Shown piece by piece: positions 19,031-28,834 of a stretch of DNA of 64,000 bases (positions are counted from its first letter, which is position 1; every line of letters starts with the position of its first letter). Below the pieces are notes generated by a model. It saw only the letters and a list, made by a program, of their open reading frames with translations. It did no database searches and was not told the origin of the DNA. Origin of the DNA: Ureibacillus aquaedulcis (GTDB lineage: Bacteria > Bacillota > Bacilli > Bacillales_A > Planococcaceae); NCBI RefSeq assembly GCF_030418165.1, contig NZ_JAUHTQ010000002.1, positions 248,001-312,000 of the forward strand. Reading direction: 5' to 3'. Made by a program: the position numbers and the translations under genes.

Positions 19031-19252
19031 CTATCGGTATTTCATTTGATATAATTCCCATAATTCATCGAATACCTGCGTTGTCATATGCTCATCTGCC
19101 AATGTTTCTATATAGCTGGATAACTCCTCAAATGAAGTACTCCCTTTAGGAAAACTATGATCCATAAAGGCACCCTCTGCAAAACGGGACTTCGGATCTT
19201 TTAAATCCCCTCCTCTATAGGAAAGAATAAATCGATAAAAACTCTCAATCAT
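19031..19252 (-). CDS. YozE-family small protein (UPF0346)
   Basis: A 73-residue cytoplasmic protein with the YozE SAM-like signature: FYRFILSYRGGD at the N-terminus, FAEGAFMDHSFPKGS in the middle, and YIETLADEHM towards the end. The family is small, conserved in Bacilli and of unknown function. It stands alone between deoD and a divergent chemoreceptor gene. Confidence 0.88.
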   Translation of the reverse strand: MIESFYRFILSYRGGDLKDPKSRFAEGAFMDHSFPKGSTSFEELSSYIETLADEHMTTQVFDELWELYQMKYR

Positions 19253-19383
19253 TCCAACACTCCTTACTTTCAGCCTAAATTATATTTTTCATATTAGGAC
19301 TTTTTTCTTTTTTATATAGTAAATTTTCTGAATATAATGTAAAATTTTATAAATACTAATAATTAGAAAAGCTGGTGATTTTA

Positions 19384-21105
19384 GTGGAAAAAGGAAAAAC
19401 TAGGTTCTACCACTTAATACGTGGTCGAGTTGTGCTTCTATTCAGCATTTTACTTGCTATAATCATAGGAATGCAAACTTTGTCCTATATTAATATTTCA
19501 AATCTCCAAGATAGTTTATCTAATTTTGCTGAAGAGAACCTTGAAGAACAAGTTCAAATTAATAAGCTCGCAAGTGATATTTCTCAGTTATCAAACTTTG
19601 AACTAGCCTATATTATCCATGCACAGGATGATATTTTGGGAAATTATCAAACCATGAAAGAATCGATTGATGAACGAATGAAGGAATTTCATTCTACTTT
19701 TGAAAACCGCCCGGAAGAGAAAGAAATGCTTGCACTAATTGATCAATACTATGTTGTCTATAACAATTATTCTTCGAGAGTTATAGAAGCAAGACGGGAT
19801 CATGGTTTTGAGAGTGCCCAAAAAGTAATGGCTCTTAATGATGCCGACAGCCTTAAGTCCTATATTAATGAGTATACAGAACAATTAATTGCATTATTGG
19901 AAACCAAAAACATGGACAAGATTGACGAGTTGCAAACATTTACAAAATTTACTCGCACCACTTCCATTGTACTGACGGCTTTAGCTGCAATTTTGACTGT
20001 TTCTTTTGGTTACCTTTTGTTTAAGAGTATTCGCCAAAATACATATAAAATCAATCGCTCCATTCTGGAAATTGCTAAAGCGGGTGGAGATTTGACTCGA
20101 AGGGTGAACATTAAAACAAAGGATGAATTTGCTCATATTGCGAGCTCTACAAACTTTTTGATCGACTCCATTTCAAATCTTGTGAAAAAAGTTTCAAATC
20201 TAGCAGAAAACGTCTCTGCAAGCTCCCAAGAGTTGATGGCTCTTGCCGAGGAAAATTCAAAAACAATTATTGATATTGCCAACAATTCACAGGAAATTGC
20301 GGCAGATAGTGATGATACACAATCTCGTACACATGCTTCCATCCTGAAAATGCAGAGCCTTGAAGGATTGATGCGTGACCTGGAAACCGAGGCTACCAGA
20401 GTAAAACATTCAGCAGAAGAGATGAAGGATGCGGCAGAATTAGGGAGCCAATCCGTTAAACACTCCTCGGAAGTGATGCTATCAATAGAAGAAATTATGG
20501 CAAATACCTCTACTACGGTAGAAGCTTTAGGTAGAAAATCCAAAGATATCACCTCCATAATCAGCACGATTACGGCAATTGCCGAACAAACGAATTTGCT
20601 GTCGCTAAATGCAGCAATTGAAGCGGCACGAGCTGGTGAACATGGCAAGGGATTTGCTGTTGTGGCTAATGAAGTTAGAAAACTTGCAGACCAATCTCAA
20701 AATGCAGCAAACGAAGTTAAGGAAATCATATCATCAATACACCACGAAGTTGAGTCGATCATTACCCAGAATCACCAGGGTGTAAACACAGTTATCCGCG
20801 GAGTAGAAGTGGCCAATGAAACAAACAGGGTTTTACAAGATATTTTAAATCACACAGCAACAACAAATAAAATAATTACTTCGATGGCCGATAATATCTC
20901 GATTACTTTGAATACCAGCAGTGAAGTTGCTGTTTCATTTGTTGAAGTAAATAATATTGCGGAAAATACAGCGATGAATACAGAAAAATCTGCCTCTGCT
21001 GCGGCACAAGGATCTGCTTCAATGCAAGAAATTACTGCTTCTGCTGCTGAATTAGCAAAACAAGCCGATGAATTACGTACGATTGTAAATGAATTTAAGA
21101 TTTAA
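19384..21105 (+). CDS. Methyl-accepting chemotaxis protein
   Basis: A transmembrane chemoreceptor of about 573 residues. A first membrane helix (about 14-36), an extracytoplasmic four-helix-bundle sensor region (about 37-190), a second membrane helix (about 195-215), a HAMP domain (about 218-272) and a long methyl-accepting coiled coil follow. The CheA/CheW-binding hairpin tip is clear ([20 protein letters not shown], then [18 protein letters not shown]). The GTG at 19384 is preceded by GGTGAT; an earlier in-frame GTG at 19375 lacks a ribosome site. A strong terminator follows. The ligand is unknown. Confidence 0.93.
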   Translation: MEKGKTRFYHLIRGRVVLLFSILLAIIIGMQTLSYINISNLQDSLSNFAEENLEEQVQINKLASDISQLSNFELAYIIHAQDDILGNYQTMKESIDERMKEFHSTFENRPEEKEMLALIDQYYVVYNNYSSRVIEARRDHGFESAQKVMALNDADSLKSYINEYTEQLIALLETKNMDKIDELQTFTKFTRTTSIVLTALAAILTVSFGYLLFKSIRQNTYKINRSILEIAKAGGDLTRRVNIKTKDEFAHIASSTNFLIDSISNLVKKVSNLAENVSASSQELMALAEENSKTIIDIANNSQEIAADSDDTQSRTHASILKMQSLEGLMRDLETEATRVKHSAEEMKDAAELGSQSVKHSSEVMLSIEEIMANTSTTVEALGRKSKDITSIISTITAIAEQTNLLSLNAAIEAARAGEHGKGFAVVANEVRKLADQSQNAANEVKEIISSIHHEVESIITQNHQGVNTVIRGVEVANETNRVLQDILNHTATTNKIITSMADNISITLNTSSEVAVSFVEVNNIAENTAMNTEKSASAAAQGSASMQEITASAAELAKQADELRTIVNEFKI

Positions 21106-21108
21106 TGA

Positions 21109-21147
21109 AAACTCGTGAGGAAACGCATGAATCCTCACGAGTTTTTT
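21109..21147 (+). terminator. Terminator after the chemoreceptor gene
   Basis: A perfect 13-bp stem (21109-21121 with 21132-21144, AAACTCGTGAGGA arms) followed by TTTTTT. Confidence 0.92.
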
Positions 21148-21229
21148 ATTTGGATATCGTATATTCATCCGTTCTTATATTTCTTTAAATGCATGTCAAT
21201 ACTTTTAAGAAAATGTTAGAGGTAAAATC

Positions 21230-22363
21230 ATGCATAAAATCGGTAAAATCGGCATTTTACATGTCATATTTTTAGTAATGACTTTCATTGGCTTGAAAAA
21301 TCATGTGACAATCCTGCCGCCATTATTGGACCATGTAAAAAGAGATGGCTGGATGTCTGTTATTCTTGCAGCTGTAATTATGTTTCCGTGGTTATTTTTA
21401 GTTCTCTTTATCCATAATAAGACGGAGCAAAAACCGATAAAAGAATGGCTTACTCAAAGAGTAGGTAAAGGAGCAAGCTCCATATTTTTGTACAGTGTTG
21501 TAGTGTTTATATTTATTATTGCAGCTTTTTCTATGCGTGAAACATTACTCTGGATTAATTCTACTTTCCTTCCCAAGACTCCAGAATTAGCCCTTTTAAT
21601 CGTTTATGTAATTCTTTGTTTCTTGTTGATCTCAACAAATATGCTGACCATAGTGATTGTTAATACATTTGTATTATTATTCGTCGTAATTTTCGGATTC
21701 TACGTAGCAATTGCAAATATACAAGTCAAAGATTATAGCCTGATACAACCTTTCCTGGAACATGGGATGAGTCCTGTATTTAAAGGAATAGTATACCCCG
21801 CTTCAGGATTTATAGAATTATTTTTACTCTTATTTATTCAACACCATTTTAAAAGCAAGCTAAAATGGACTCATCTGGCAATTATGCTGTTCATATTGAC
21901 CGGGCTTACACTCGGCCCACTTTTAGGGGCGATAGTAGAATTTGGCCCAGAAGAGGCAGCAAGGCAAAGATACCCTGCCTATGAAGAATGGGCATTAGTA
22001 ACGATTGGCCGTTTTATAGAGCATATGGACTTCCTATCGATCTATCAATGGCTTACTGGTACATTTATTCGCGTTAGTTTACTGTTATTTATCGCCAGCG
22101 ATATATTGAATTGGACTGGACAAAGGAAGAAAATATGGAATTTCATGTTTTTCCCATTTCTATTGATATGTTTAATTATAGCTAGTTTAGATAATAGTCT
22201 TTTTTTGCATTTAAACGGCAACGAAATGTTGATTATTACCTTTTTGTTCTTTCTATCATTTTCACTACTACTAGGAATCTTGGCTTTGATTTCTAGCAGA
22301 AAAAAAAATAAATTGGAGCAGCGTCCACAGAAAAATCAAAAAAAAGAAAGTAGTGAAAGTTAG
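21230..22363 (+). CDS. gerAB: Spore germinant receptor subunit B (GerAB family permease)
   Basis: A 377-residue integral membrane protein of the amino acid-polyamine-organocation-related spore germination permease family, with about ten hydrophobic segments along its length and a Lys/Gln-rich C-terminal tail. GerAB-type subunits sit in the spore inner membrane and carry the germinant-binding site. It is first in a three-gene operon; the stop is directly followed by the gerAA start. The order B-A-C differs from the common A-B-C order. I did not recognise a convincing sigma-G promoter. Confidence 0.88.
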   Translation: MHKIGKIGILHVIFLVMTFIGLKNHVTILPPLLDHVKRDGWMSVILAAVIMFPWLFLVLFIHNKTEQKPIKEWLTQRVGKGASSIFLYSVVVFIFIIAAFSMRETLLWINSTFLPKTPELALLIVYVILCFLLISTNMLTIVIVNTFVLLFVVIFGFYVAIANIQVKDYSLIQPFLEHGMSPVFKGIVYPASGFIELFLLLFIQHHFKSKLKWTHLAIMLFILTGLTLGPLLGAIVEFGPEEAARQRYPAYEEWALVTIGRFIEHMDFLSIYQWLTGTFIRVSLLLFIASDILNWTGQRKKIWNFMFFPFLLICLIIASLDNSLFLHLNGNEMLIITFLFFLSFSLLLGILALISSRKKNKLEQRPQKNQKKESSES

Positions 22364-23824
22364 ATGAACTTAAGTGGACAACAAGAATTGGATATATCTA
22401 CGCTAAAGAAACTTTTTAATAAATCGGCAGATGTTATTTTCAATGAGTTCACGTTTAACCAATCCACTGTATTTTGCATTAAATGTGATTCAATGGTTGA
22501 CCAACAAATGCTTTATACGATCGTACTGCCCAATATTGAGGACCTATTTAAGGATAAAAATTCCACTCAAGTAAATAATCAAATGATTGAGCGATTGCCT
22601 ATTCCAGATATACAAAGGATTACGGATCAAGATGAAATTATTTCTAAGGTATACAGCGGCAATATTTTAATTTTTTTTAATGAATCTAAAATGCTTTATT
22701 CATGCAACATCTCACGAAAACCTAATCGGACACCTGAAGAAACAAATATGGAAGTATTGGTGAAAGGTCCTCGAGACAACTTTATTGAAGATTTATCTAC
22801 TAATATTGCGCTTATTCGAAAACGTTTACCTACAAATTCCCTTTGTGTTGAGAAATTTAACGTAGGAAAACGATCAAAAACTGAAGTAGCAATTATGTAT
22901 ATGGATGATATTGCAAATAAGGATATTTTAAAGGAGTTAAAGAAGCAATTTAAGAAAATTGATACAGATATTATTATTGGTGCAGAATCTTTAATGGAGT
23001 TTGTTAATAAAAAAAACTGGGTCATGCCCTCCACCAACTCAACTGGAAGGCCTGATTTTGCAATTCAATCGTTAATCAGGGGCCGTTTTATAATTATCGT
23101 TGATGGTACCCCCTACGCAGTAATAACACCTATAAATTTTTTCTATTTGCTGAAAACGTCCGAAGATAACGAAAACACAATTATTTTTAGTTCTTTCGAA
23201 AGAATGTTGCGGTTACTCGGCGTTTTACTTGGTATTGCGCTACCTGCTTTTTGGTTGGCCTTAACACTTTTCCATCAAGATCAGTTACCTCTTCAATTAC
23301 TTGCAACAGTTGTAATTGCAAATAGAGGCCTGCCTTTTCCTGCTGTCCTGGAAATGTTAATCTTAATAGTTATTTTTGAATTGTTCCGTGAAGCCGGCTT
23401 AAGAATGCCTACAAAAATCGGTACAACAGTAGGTGTTGTAGGTGGTTTAATTATTGGGGATGCGGCTATACGTGCGGGTATTACCAGTCCTGCTATGGTT
23501 GTCGTTATTGCACTATCAACAATTTCTTCCTATTCGATTGTTAACCAATCTCTTGTAACTATGGTTAGTATCCTAAGAATCACTTTTATATTGGTAACAT
23601 CCCTATTCGGCTTATTCGGCTTCTTTATTTGTATTTATATACTCCTTCTATATATCGCTAATATCCGTATTTTTGGAACTCCTTATTTGGATATTACAGC
23701 TGACTTAAGTTGGCAGAGTATTAAAAAAGCACTTTTTAGACAAGCAGTACCAAAATATTCGGAACGTCCTAATATGCTTGATCCCCAGGATGACACAAGA
23801 AACCACAATGAGGATAATAAATGA
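22364..23824 (+). CDS. gerAA: Spore germinant receptor subunit A (GerAA family)
   Basis: A 486-residue GerA-family subunit with a soluble N-terminal half (about 1-280) containing the conserved GRPDFAIQSLIRGRFIIIVDGTP region (split here for length: RGRFIIIVDGTPYAVITP), and a membrane half with about five segments (280-460). The family segments ALPAFWLAL and RMPTKIGTTVGVVGGLIIGD are present. It abuts gerAB and overlaps gerAC by 4 bases (ATGA), so the subunits should be made together. It forms part of the receptor that triggers calcium-dipicolinate release; ligand unknown. Confidence 0.93.
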   Translation: MNLSGQQELDISTLKKLFNKSADVIFNEFTFNQSTVFCIKCDSMVDQQMLYTIVLPNIEDLFKDKNSTQVNNQMIERLPIPDIQRITDQDEIISKVYSGNILIFFNESKMLYSCNISRKPNRTPEETNMEVLVKGPRDNFIEDLSTNIALIRKRLPTNSLCVEKFNVGKRSKTEVAIMYMDDIANKDILKELKKQFKKIDTDIIIGAESLMEFVNKKNWVMPSTNSTGRPDFAIQSLIRGRFIIIVDGTPYAVITPINFFYLLKTSEDNENTIIFSSFERMLRLLGVLLGIALPAFWLALTLFHQDQLPLQLLATVVIANRGLPFPAVLEMLILIVIFELFREAGLRMPTKIGTTVGVVGGLIIGDAAIRAGITSPAMVVVIALSTISSYSIVNQSLVTMVSILRITFILVTSLFGLFGFFICIYILLLYIANIRIFGTPYLDITADLSWQSIKKALFRQAVPKYSERPNMLDPQDDTRNHNEDNK

Positions 23825-24966
23825 AAAAAATCAGGTTAATATTATTGCTCTGCTTCTCCTTTTTTTTATCTGGTTGTTGGGATTTAAATGAAAACGAAAG
23901 AATGTACTATATACATGGAGCCGCCGTCGATTATAAAGAAGGCTTATACGAGTTCTATGTTCAAATAATCAGCTTTTCAAATGTAGCGAAATCCGAACAA
24001 GTAAATCAAGATGTCATTCAGACTGAGGTAAACTCTTTCAAAGGGAAAACAGTCAGTGAAGCTTTCTCAAATCTTTATAAAGCAATCGATGAAGAATTAT
24101 ATTGGGGGCACTTTACATTTTTGATATTTAGCGAAAATAGTTTAAAAGAGAATAGGGCTACTCCTGTTATCAATGAACTTACACGATTTATCGATACAAG
24201 ATATCAAACGTGGATCTATTCCACAGACGAGCCTTTATCGGAGTTTCTTACAACCGTACCCTTGTTAAGACGTTCAATCACATTATCTAGATTGGCAGAT
24301 CCATTAAATTCATTTAAACAACAATCCTTTATCGACCCAGTTACTATTCGAGAACTTATCATCTCGTTAAATGACCCTCCTTACGCAGTAAATCTTCCCT
24401 ACGTTCGACTTAAGGATGATTGGAAGAACCAAAAAAATCCAAGTAAAAGCGTTGAGACAGCAGGTGTTGGTATGTTGTCTAATAAAGATTTTAAAGGGTT
24501 TGTAAAGGACCATGATGCAGAAGGGCTAAAATGGCTAATTAACAAAACAATCTCAGCTCGAGTTACATCTACATCAGAAAATAATAAAAACTTCTCCACT
24601 ACAGTAAAAAATCTCAAATCAAAAATAGAACCAATTGTAAATGGAAACAGTGTACAATTTGACATCAATATTTCTTTAACAGCGTCATTAGGAAGTTTTA
24701 CCGGAGACCTGACGACAAAAGAAATTGCAAAAGGGATTGTTAAACAAATAAAAAAAGAAATTAAAGATACTTACCAAAAAGGACTGGAAAAAGAGGTTGA
24801 TATTTATGGACTAACAGAGATTCTCTACCGAAAGCATGTAAATGTGTATAAGAAGCTTGAGAAGGATGGAAAAGTGGTATTAACAGAAGATTCAATTAGA
24901 AATATTAACATTCATGTTCAAAAGATTGATACAGGTCGAAAATCTTTTGAAAATACAATTCAATAA
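23821..24966 (+). CDS. gerAC: Spore germinant receptor subunit C (GerAC lipoprotein)
   Basis: A 381-residue lipoprotein of the Ger(x)C family. The signal peptide ends in FFLSGC, giving an acylated Cys at about residue 18, and the mature protein starts CWDLNENERMYYIHGAAVD, typical of this family. The C-terminal domain (about 210-370) carries the family's KEIAKGIVKQIKKEI-type helix. It overlaps gerAA by 4 bases and is the last gene of the receptor operon. Confidence 0.93.
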   Translation: MKKIRLILLLCFSFFLSGCWDLNENERMYYIHGAAVDYKEGLYEFYVQIISFSNVAKSEQVNQDVIQTEVNSFKGKTVSEAFSNLYKAIDEELYWGHFTFLIFSENSLKENRATPVINELTRFIDTRYQTWIYSTDEPLSEFLTTVPLLRRSITLSRLADPLNSFKQQSFIDPVTIRELIISLNDPPYAVNLPYVRLKDDWKNQKNPSKSVETAGVGMLSNKDFKGFVKDHDAEGLKWLINKTISARVTSTSENNKNFSTTVKNLKSKIEPIVNGNSVQFDINISLTASLGSFTGDLTTKEIAKGIVKQIKKEIKDTYQKGLEKEVDIYGLTEILYRKHVNVYKKLEKDGKVVLTEDSIRNINIHVQKIDTGRKSFENTIQ

Positions 24967-24987
24967 AGCACAAAATTGGGGCAACAT

Positions 24988-25018
24988 AAAAAAAAAGGTG
25001 GAGTTCTTCTCCACCTTT
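24988..25018 (-). terminator. Terminator between gerAC and msrB, best for the minus strand
   Basis: A perfect 10-bp stem (24994-25003 with 25009-25018, AAAGGTGGAG arms) with a 5-nt loop. The T-run is on the minus strand, after msrB; on the plus strand the stem is followed only by TTTCC, so it would be a weak stop for the ger operon. Confidence 0.85.
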
Positions 25019-25026
25019 CCCTCTAC

Positions 25027-25455
25027 TTACCTAAATAACTGTAAATACTCTCCGTAGCCCTCTTCTTCTAATCTATCTTTTGGTACAAAGCGAAGTGCTG
25101 CCGAATTAATGCAATAACGCAAACCACCCAATTCATGTGGGCCGTCCGGGAAAACATGTCCTAAATGTGAATCGGCCGTTTTACTTCGAACTTCCACTCT
25201 TCTCATGCCATGGGAAGTATCAAAATGCTCTGTTACTTCATTTGCCTCAACGGGTTTGGCAAAGCTTGGCCATCCGCAGCCGGCGTCGAATTTATCTTTC
25301 GAACTAAATAGAGGTTTTCCAGAAACGATATCCACGTAGATGCCTTCCTCAAAATGCTGATCAAATTCGTTTTGGTATGGCGGCTCTGTTCCTTGTTGTT
25401 GTGTTACATAGTATTGCATTTCGGTTAGTTGCTTCAATTTCTCATCTTTATTCAT
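25027..25455 (-). CDS. msrB: Peptide-methionine (R)-S-oxide reductase
   Basis: A 142-residue repair enzyme that reduces methionine-R-sulfoxide in proteins. The motifs [24 protein letters not shown] and [11 protein letters not shown], with the catalytic Cys in RYC, are visible. The two CxxC zinc pairs of some MsrB proteins are absent, which is also normal for Bacillus forms. It overlaps the end of msrA by 8 bases. Confidence 0.95.
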   Translation of the reverse strand: MNKDEKLKQLTEMQYYVTQQQGTEPPYQNEFDQHFEEGIYVDIVSGKPLFSSKDKFDAGCGWPSFAKPVEANEVTEHFDTSHGMRRVEVRSKTADSHLGHVFPDGPHELGGLRYCINSAALRFVPKDRLEEEGYGEYLQLFR

Positions 25456-25981
25456 GTCGATTCCCCCAATGTTGTTGAATAAATGCAGCTCGTCCTGAAC
25501 CTATTTGATAGCGTTCATAATGCATTGGATTTTTCTTGTAGTATTGTTGATGGTAATCCTCTGCCGGATAGAAGGTTTTGGCAGGCAAAATTTTTACGGC
25601 AATCGGTTTGTTAAATTTACCTGACTCCTCGAGTCGAGCCTTTGACTGCTCTGCAGTTTCTTTCTGTTCCTCATTATGATAGAAAATTGCGGTTGTATAA
25701 GATTCACCACGGTCATAAAATTGACCGCCAGCATCTGTCGGATCAATTAAGGTCCAATATGTCTCCACCAATTTCTCATATGGATAAAGAGTTGGATCAA
25801 AAGTAATTTGTACTGCCTCTAAATGTCCGGTTGTTTCAGAACACACCTGCTGATAAGTAGGATTTTCAACATGACCACCTGTATAGCCTGAAATAACTTT
25901 TTCTATCCCTGGTTGCTCATCAAAAGGCTTTACCATACACCAAAAACAACCTCCGGCAAATGTTGCAATTTCTTTGCTCAA
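25448..25981 (-). CDS. msrA: Peptide-methionine (S)-S-oxide reductase
   Basis: A 177-residue enzyme reducing methionine-S-sulfoxide. The active site GCFWC is at residues 11-15 (Cys12 nucleophile), followed by SGYTGG and GHLEAVQ. It lies 11 bases after ypmS and overlaps msrB, forming a ypmS-msrA-msrB unit. Both stereoisomers of oxidised methionine can thus be repaired from one message. Confidence 0.96.
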   Translation of the reverse strand: MSKEIATFAGGCFWCMVKPFDEQPGIEKVISGYTGGHVENPTYQQVCSETTGHLEAVQITFDPTLYPYEKLVETYWTLIDPTDAGGQFYDRGESYTTAIFYHNEEQKETAEQSKARLEESGKFNKPIAVKILPAKTFYPAEDYHQQYYKKNPMHYERYQIGSGRAAFIQQHWGNRHE

Positions 25982-25992
25982 TCGTAAACCCC

Positions 25993-26571
25993 CTATTCAT
26001 TTGGTACAATAACCTCCAATAATACACGGTTATTTTCCAAGTCGATTTCCTTTGCTTTCACTCGAGCCCCACTCATTACTTCTAGGTCTGACAAATCGAC
26101 AAAGATTTCTTCATCATTTGGTCGGACAACAATCCACTCGGGGAAAGCAACGGCATCGTTCATTAGTTTCAAAACCGTAAACGGTTCTAAATTTATATTA
26201 CCAACATTAACGGAATTTTGCTTTAATTGAATATTCCCGTCTTTTGTCACAAGCGGATCAAATTGCATTGCGAACGGTACAGTAAAACCAAAAACTGTTA
26301 GTTCACTCTTTAATTCAATTGACTGGTCAACATCAATATCAATCGGGACCGGGCTATTCGCGAGTTCTTTTTGTAAATAGCCCATTGCAATTTTTTCGAT
26401 ATCATCGGCAGTGGCCTCAACAAGCAATACACTATCAGTCGGATTTACAGCCACACTTTCGTTGTCAATTTGAACATCTTCGGTTGGGGAAGTCGCCCAA
26501 TAAATTAATACTGTAAAAAATAATATGATAGCACCCGTCAAAATAAAAAAGGCGACTTTCCATTTATTCAT
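25993..26571 (-). CDS. ypmS: YpmS-family membrane-anchored protein (DUF2140)
   Basis: A 192-residue protein with a short cytoplasmic N-terminus, one membrane segment (about 6-28, [20 protein letters not shown]) and an extracytoplasmic domain. The segments [29 protein letters not shown] and [20 protein letters not shown] fit YpmS. The neighbour order ypmR-ypmS-msrA-msrB is the same kind seen in Bacillus subtilis. Function is unknown. Confidence 0.82.
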   Translation of the reverse strand: MNKWKVAFFILTGAIILFFTVLIYWATSPTEDVQIDNESVAVNPTDSVLLVEATADDIEKIAMGYLQKELANSPVPIDIDVDQSIELKSELTVFGFTVPFAMQFDPLVTKDGNIQLKQNSVNVGNINLEPFTVLKLMNDAVAFPEWIVVRPNDEEIFVDLSDLEVMSGARVKAKEIDLENNRVLLEVIVPNE

Positions 26572-26655
26572 TCTCCCTACTCACTCCTCTAAGTCACTTT
26601 TCCCATTGAAACTATGTACCCTTTTCTGCCAGATGAAATCATGCACAAAGGAAAA

Positions 26656-26696
26656 GGTTAATCTTATTGGAACTTTTTGATCGGATAAGATTAACC
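26656..26696 (-). terminator. Terminator overlapping the ypmR stop
   Basis: A perfect 11-bp stem (26656-26666 with 26686-26696, GGTTAATCTTA arms) followed on the minus strand by TTTTCC. The ypmR stop codon lies inside the 5' arm. Confidence 0.7.
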
Positions 26697-27638
26697 CTTG
26701 GAAATATCTTCAATCTGACAGGATTTTATCATGGATAGAATACGTTCAGTCATAATTGTATATCCATATCCGTTTGGATGGAAGAAATCTGTATGATAAA
26801 CCAAATTAGCATTTTCATCAAACAAATCTTGAATGTCCACAAAGCATGTGTTGTTATAGGTTTTGGAAGTAGTGTGAATTGTTTTATTCCATTCCGTTAT
26901 GATTGATTCAAATTCGGTGATTTCATCCGTGATGATTGAGAAAGGGTTATAGAGCCCAATCACGACTATTGGGACCTCTGGATTTTTTAAACGTATTTCT
27001 TCTAAAATCAGGTTGTAACGCTCTTCAAAAGTGATTAATTCATCTTCGAAGTATTTTTTTTTCAACTCAAACAAATCTTTTTTAACTACTTTCATAATAT
27101 CATTACCACCGATTGTTATGGTAATAAGTTCAGCATTTTTAATTTCATTGTCGTAGTGGCCTTTCTGAATAAGCCTTAGTAATTGATCACTTCTTCGTCC
27201 ACGTTTCCCTCTATTGTCCAGTATTACTTCCTTTACATCTGACCATTGTTCAATCTTCTCCACTAATCTTTTAGTATATCCACTTTTTTGTTCTTCATCC
27301 CCTACACCTTTTGTTAGTGAGTCTCCCAGAGCCAAATAATATAATTTTGATGGGTCTGCGTTTATGTTGGAGGGATTTTCCAATTCAACCTCATCAGATA
27401 ATTCCTCTTCTACACTTTCCTGCAATGCTGCAGTTGCTATTGTTTCCTCTTTTGTATCTTCTGCTGGATGTTTTGCTTCTTCATTATATTTTTCTTCAGT
27501 CTTTGTAATTTCAGCCTTTGATGCTACTGCTTCTTGTTCAGCTTCTTTCATTACGTTCATACAACCCAGAAGTAAAGTGCAACAGTATATGATGAGAATA
27601 GTTATTTTCTTCAGGATGATTACTCCTTTCATAAACAT
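26691..27638 (-). CDS. ypmR: SGNH/GDSL-hydrolase lipoprotein, YpmR-like
   Basis: A secreted lipid-anchored esterase-like protein. After the lipobox LLLGC and an acidic linker (about 30-95) comes an SGNH hydrolase domain with block I ALGDSLTKGVG, block III GGND and block V DFFHPNGYGY, so Ser, Gly, Asn and His are all present. The start is uncertain: ATGs at 27638 and 27632 have no ribosome site, but AAAGGAG overlaps the second and is followed 8 bases later by an in-frame CTG at 27614. Starting there gives a compact signal peptide ending at the lipobox. Substrate is unknown. Confidence 0.88.
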   Translation of the reverse strand: MFMKGVIILKKITILIIYCCTLLLGCMNVMKEAEQEAVASKAEITKTEEKYNEEAKHPAEDTKEETIATAALQESVEEELSDEVELENPSNINADPSKLYYLALGDSLTKGVGDEEQKSGYTKRLVEKIEQWSDVKEVILDNRGKRGRRSDQLLRLIQKGHYDNEIKNAELITITIGGNDIMKVVKKDLFELKKKYFEDELITFEERYNLILEEIRLKNPEVPIVVIGLYNPFSIITDEITEFESIITEWNKTIHTTSKTYNNTCFVDIQDLFDENANLVYHTDFFHPNGYGYTIMTERILSMIKSCQIEDISKG

Positions 27639-27738
27639 TTTTTCGTAAAATAAATCAGCGACGTCTTTGTTTGTTTCGATGTAATATATTTAATTTGAGC
27701 AATTGTACAGTTTTGTATGTGAAAACTATTTAGAAATT

Positions 27739-27782
27739 AAAAAAGCTATCATTCTACTCATAGTATATGAGCGAATGATAGC
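27739..27782 (-). terminator. Terminator after degV
   Basis: A long stem, GCTATCATTC (27745-27754) with GAATGATAGC (27773-27782), extended inside by CTCATA/TATGAG, followed by TTTTTT on the minus strand. Confidence 0.85.
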
Positions 27783-27796
27783 AGGATTTCTTATTA

Positions 27797-28639
27797 TTAT
27801 TCAGCGAAATAGATAAACCCAATTGCACCAGGTCCTGTATGTGTACTAATAATTGGTGAAGTAAATTTAACTTCGACATCCTTGAATCCAGTAGATTGGA
27901 TTAGCTCGATAAGCGGTTTACCCAGTGTTTCTAATCCGTCTGCGTGAGAAATCCCGACAGCCTTAACTGTCTTTCCTTCTACATCTTCATTGAATTGTTT
28001 AAATAAATAACTAATAACTTGTTTATGACTTCTAGCCTTTGCAACTGGTGTATAAGATCCGTCATCAAGTGTGGCAATTGGCTTAATATTTAATAAGGAA
28101 CCAATCATACCTTTCCCTTTCCCAATACGCCCACCTTTAATAAGGTTATCTAATTTATCAACCACGACAAATAATCTAGTGTTTTTTCTGACTTCATCCA
28201 AGCGTGCAATGATTTGTTCTACTGTCGCACCAGCATCACGCAGCTTGATGGCCTCGCGAAGTTGTATAGCAAGTCCGATTGCAATATAGCGAGAATCAAA
28301 TACGGTTACATCCGAATCGCTCAATTGTGCTGCTTGTCTAGCAGACTCCACAGTTCCACTCATTGAACCCGTCATGTGAATCGATATTACTTGATCGCCA
28401 TCTTTTCCAAGTTCATCATAAAGTTCTTTGAATTTACCTGGTGCTGGCTGAGAGCTTTTAGGCAATTCCTTTGAGTTTCTCATTAACTCCAAAAATGATA
28501 CAGGCTCTACATCCAGCCCATCCGTATATGTTTTTCCATCGATTTGAATTGTTAAAGGTACGACTTTAATGTCATGTTCCATTAGTTCTTCTTTTGTTAA
28601 ATCGCAAGTTGAATCTGTAACAATATGAATTCGTCCCAA
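27797..28639 (-). CDS. DegV-family fatty-acid-binding protein
   Basis: A 280-residue two-domain protein of the DegV/FakB fold, which binds a fatty acid for presentation to the FakA kinase (known for the family). The signatures VTDSTCDLT near the start, QPAPGKF, HMTGSMSGTVESAR and the KGGRIGKGKG segment around 165-175 are present. The late segment STHTGPGAIGF (near 267-277) supplies the usual C-terminal motif. Neighbours resemble the Bacillus degV-ypmR-ypmS region. No FakA is in the window. Confidence 0.92.
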   Translation of the reverse strand: MGRIHIVTDSTCDLTKEELMEHDIKVVPLTIQIDGKTYTDGLDVEPVSFLELMRNSKELPKSSQPAPGKFKELYDELGKDGDQVISIHMTGSMSGTVESARQAAQLSDSDVTVFDSRYIAIGLAIQLREAIKLRDAGATVEQIIARLDEVRKNTRLFVVVDKLDNLIKGGRIGKGKGMIGSLLNIKPIATLDDGSYTPVAKARSHKQVISYLFKQFNEDVEGKTVKAVGISHADGLETLGKPLIELIQSTGFKDVEVKFTSPIISTHTGPGAIGFIYFAE

Positions 28640-28834
28640 AATGACACATCCTTTAATATATTAGAAGTATTATAATACAAATATGCATATTGGAATAATG
28701 ATAAATGTAATCGATTTCATCAAAAATATAGATTGTGTATTAATTGTTCACAATTACAAAAATTATAATATGACAAATGATAGTATTCACTCATTTATTA
28801 TTCAAGTAAAGTGTACCCATAAGGAGTGAGATGA

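Noticed and set aside
20133-20648. 171-codon minus-strand frame inside the chemoreceptor gene
   Set aside because: Antisense shadow of a strongly coding region; Ser/Ala-rich with no motif.
21150-21229. Sigma-G promoter before the germinant receptor operon
   Set aside because: No pair of boxes with proper spacing to a CATACTA-like -10 could be found by eye.
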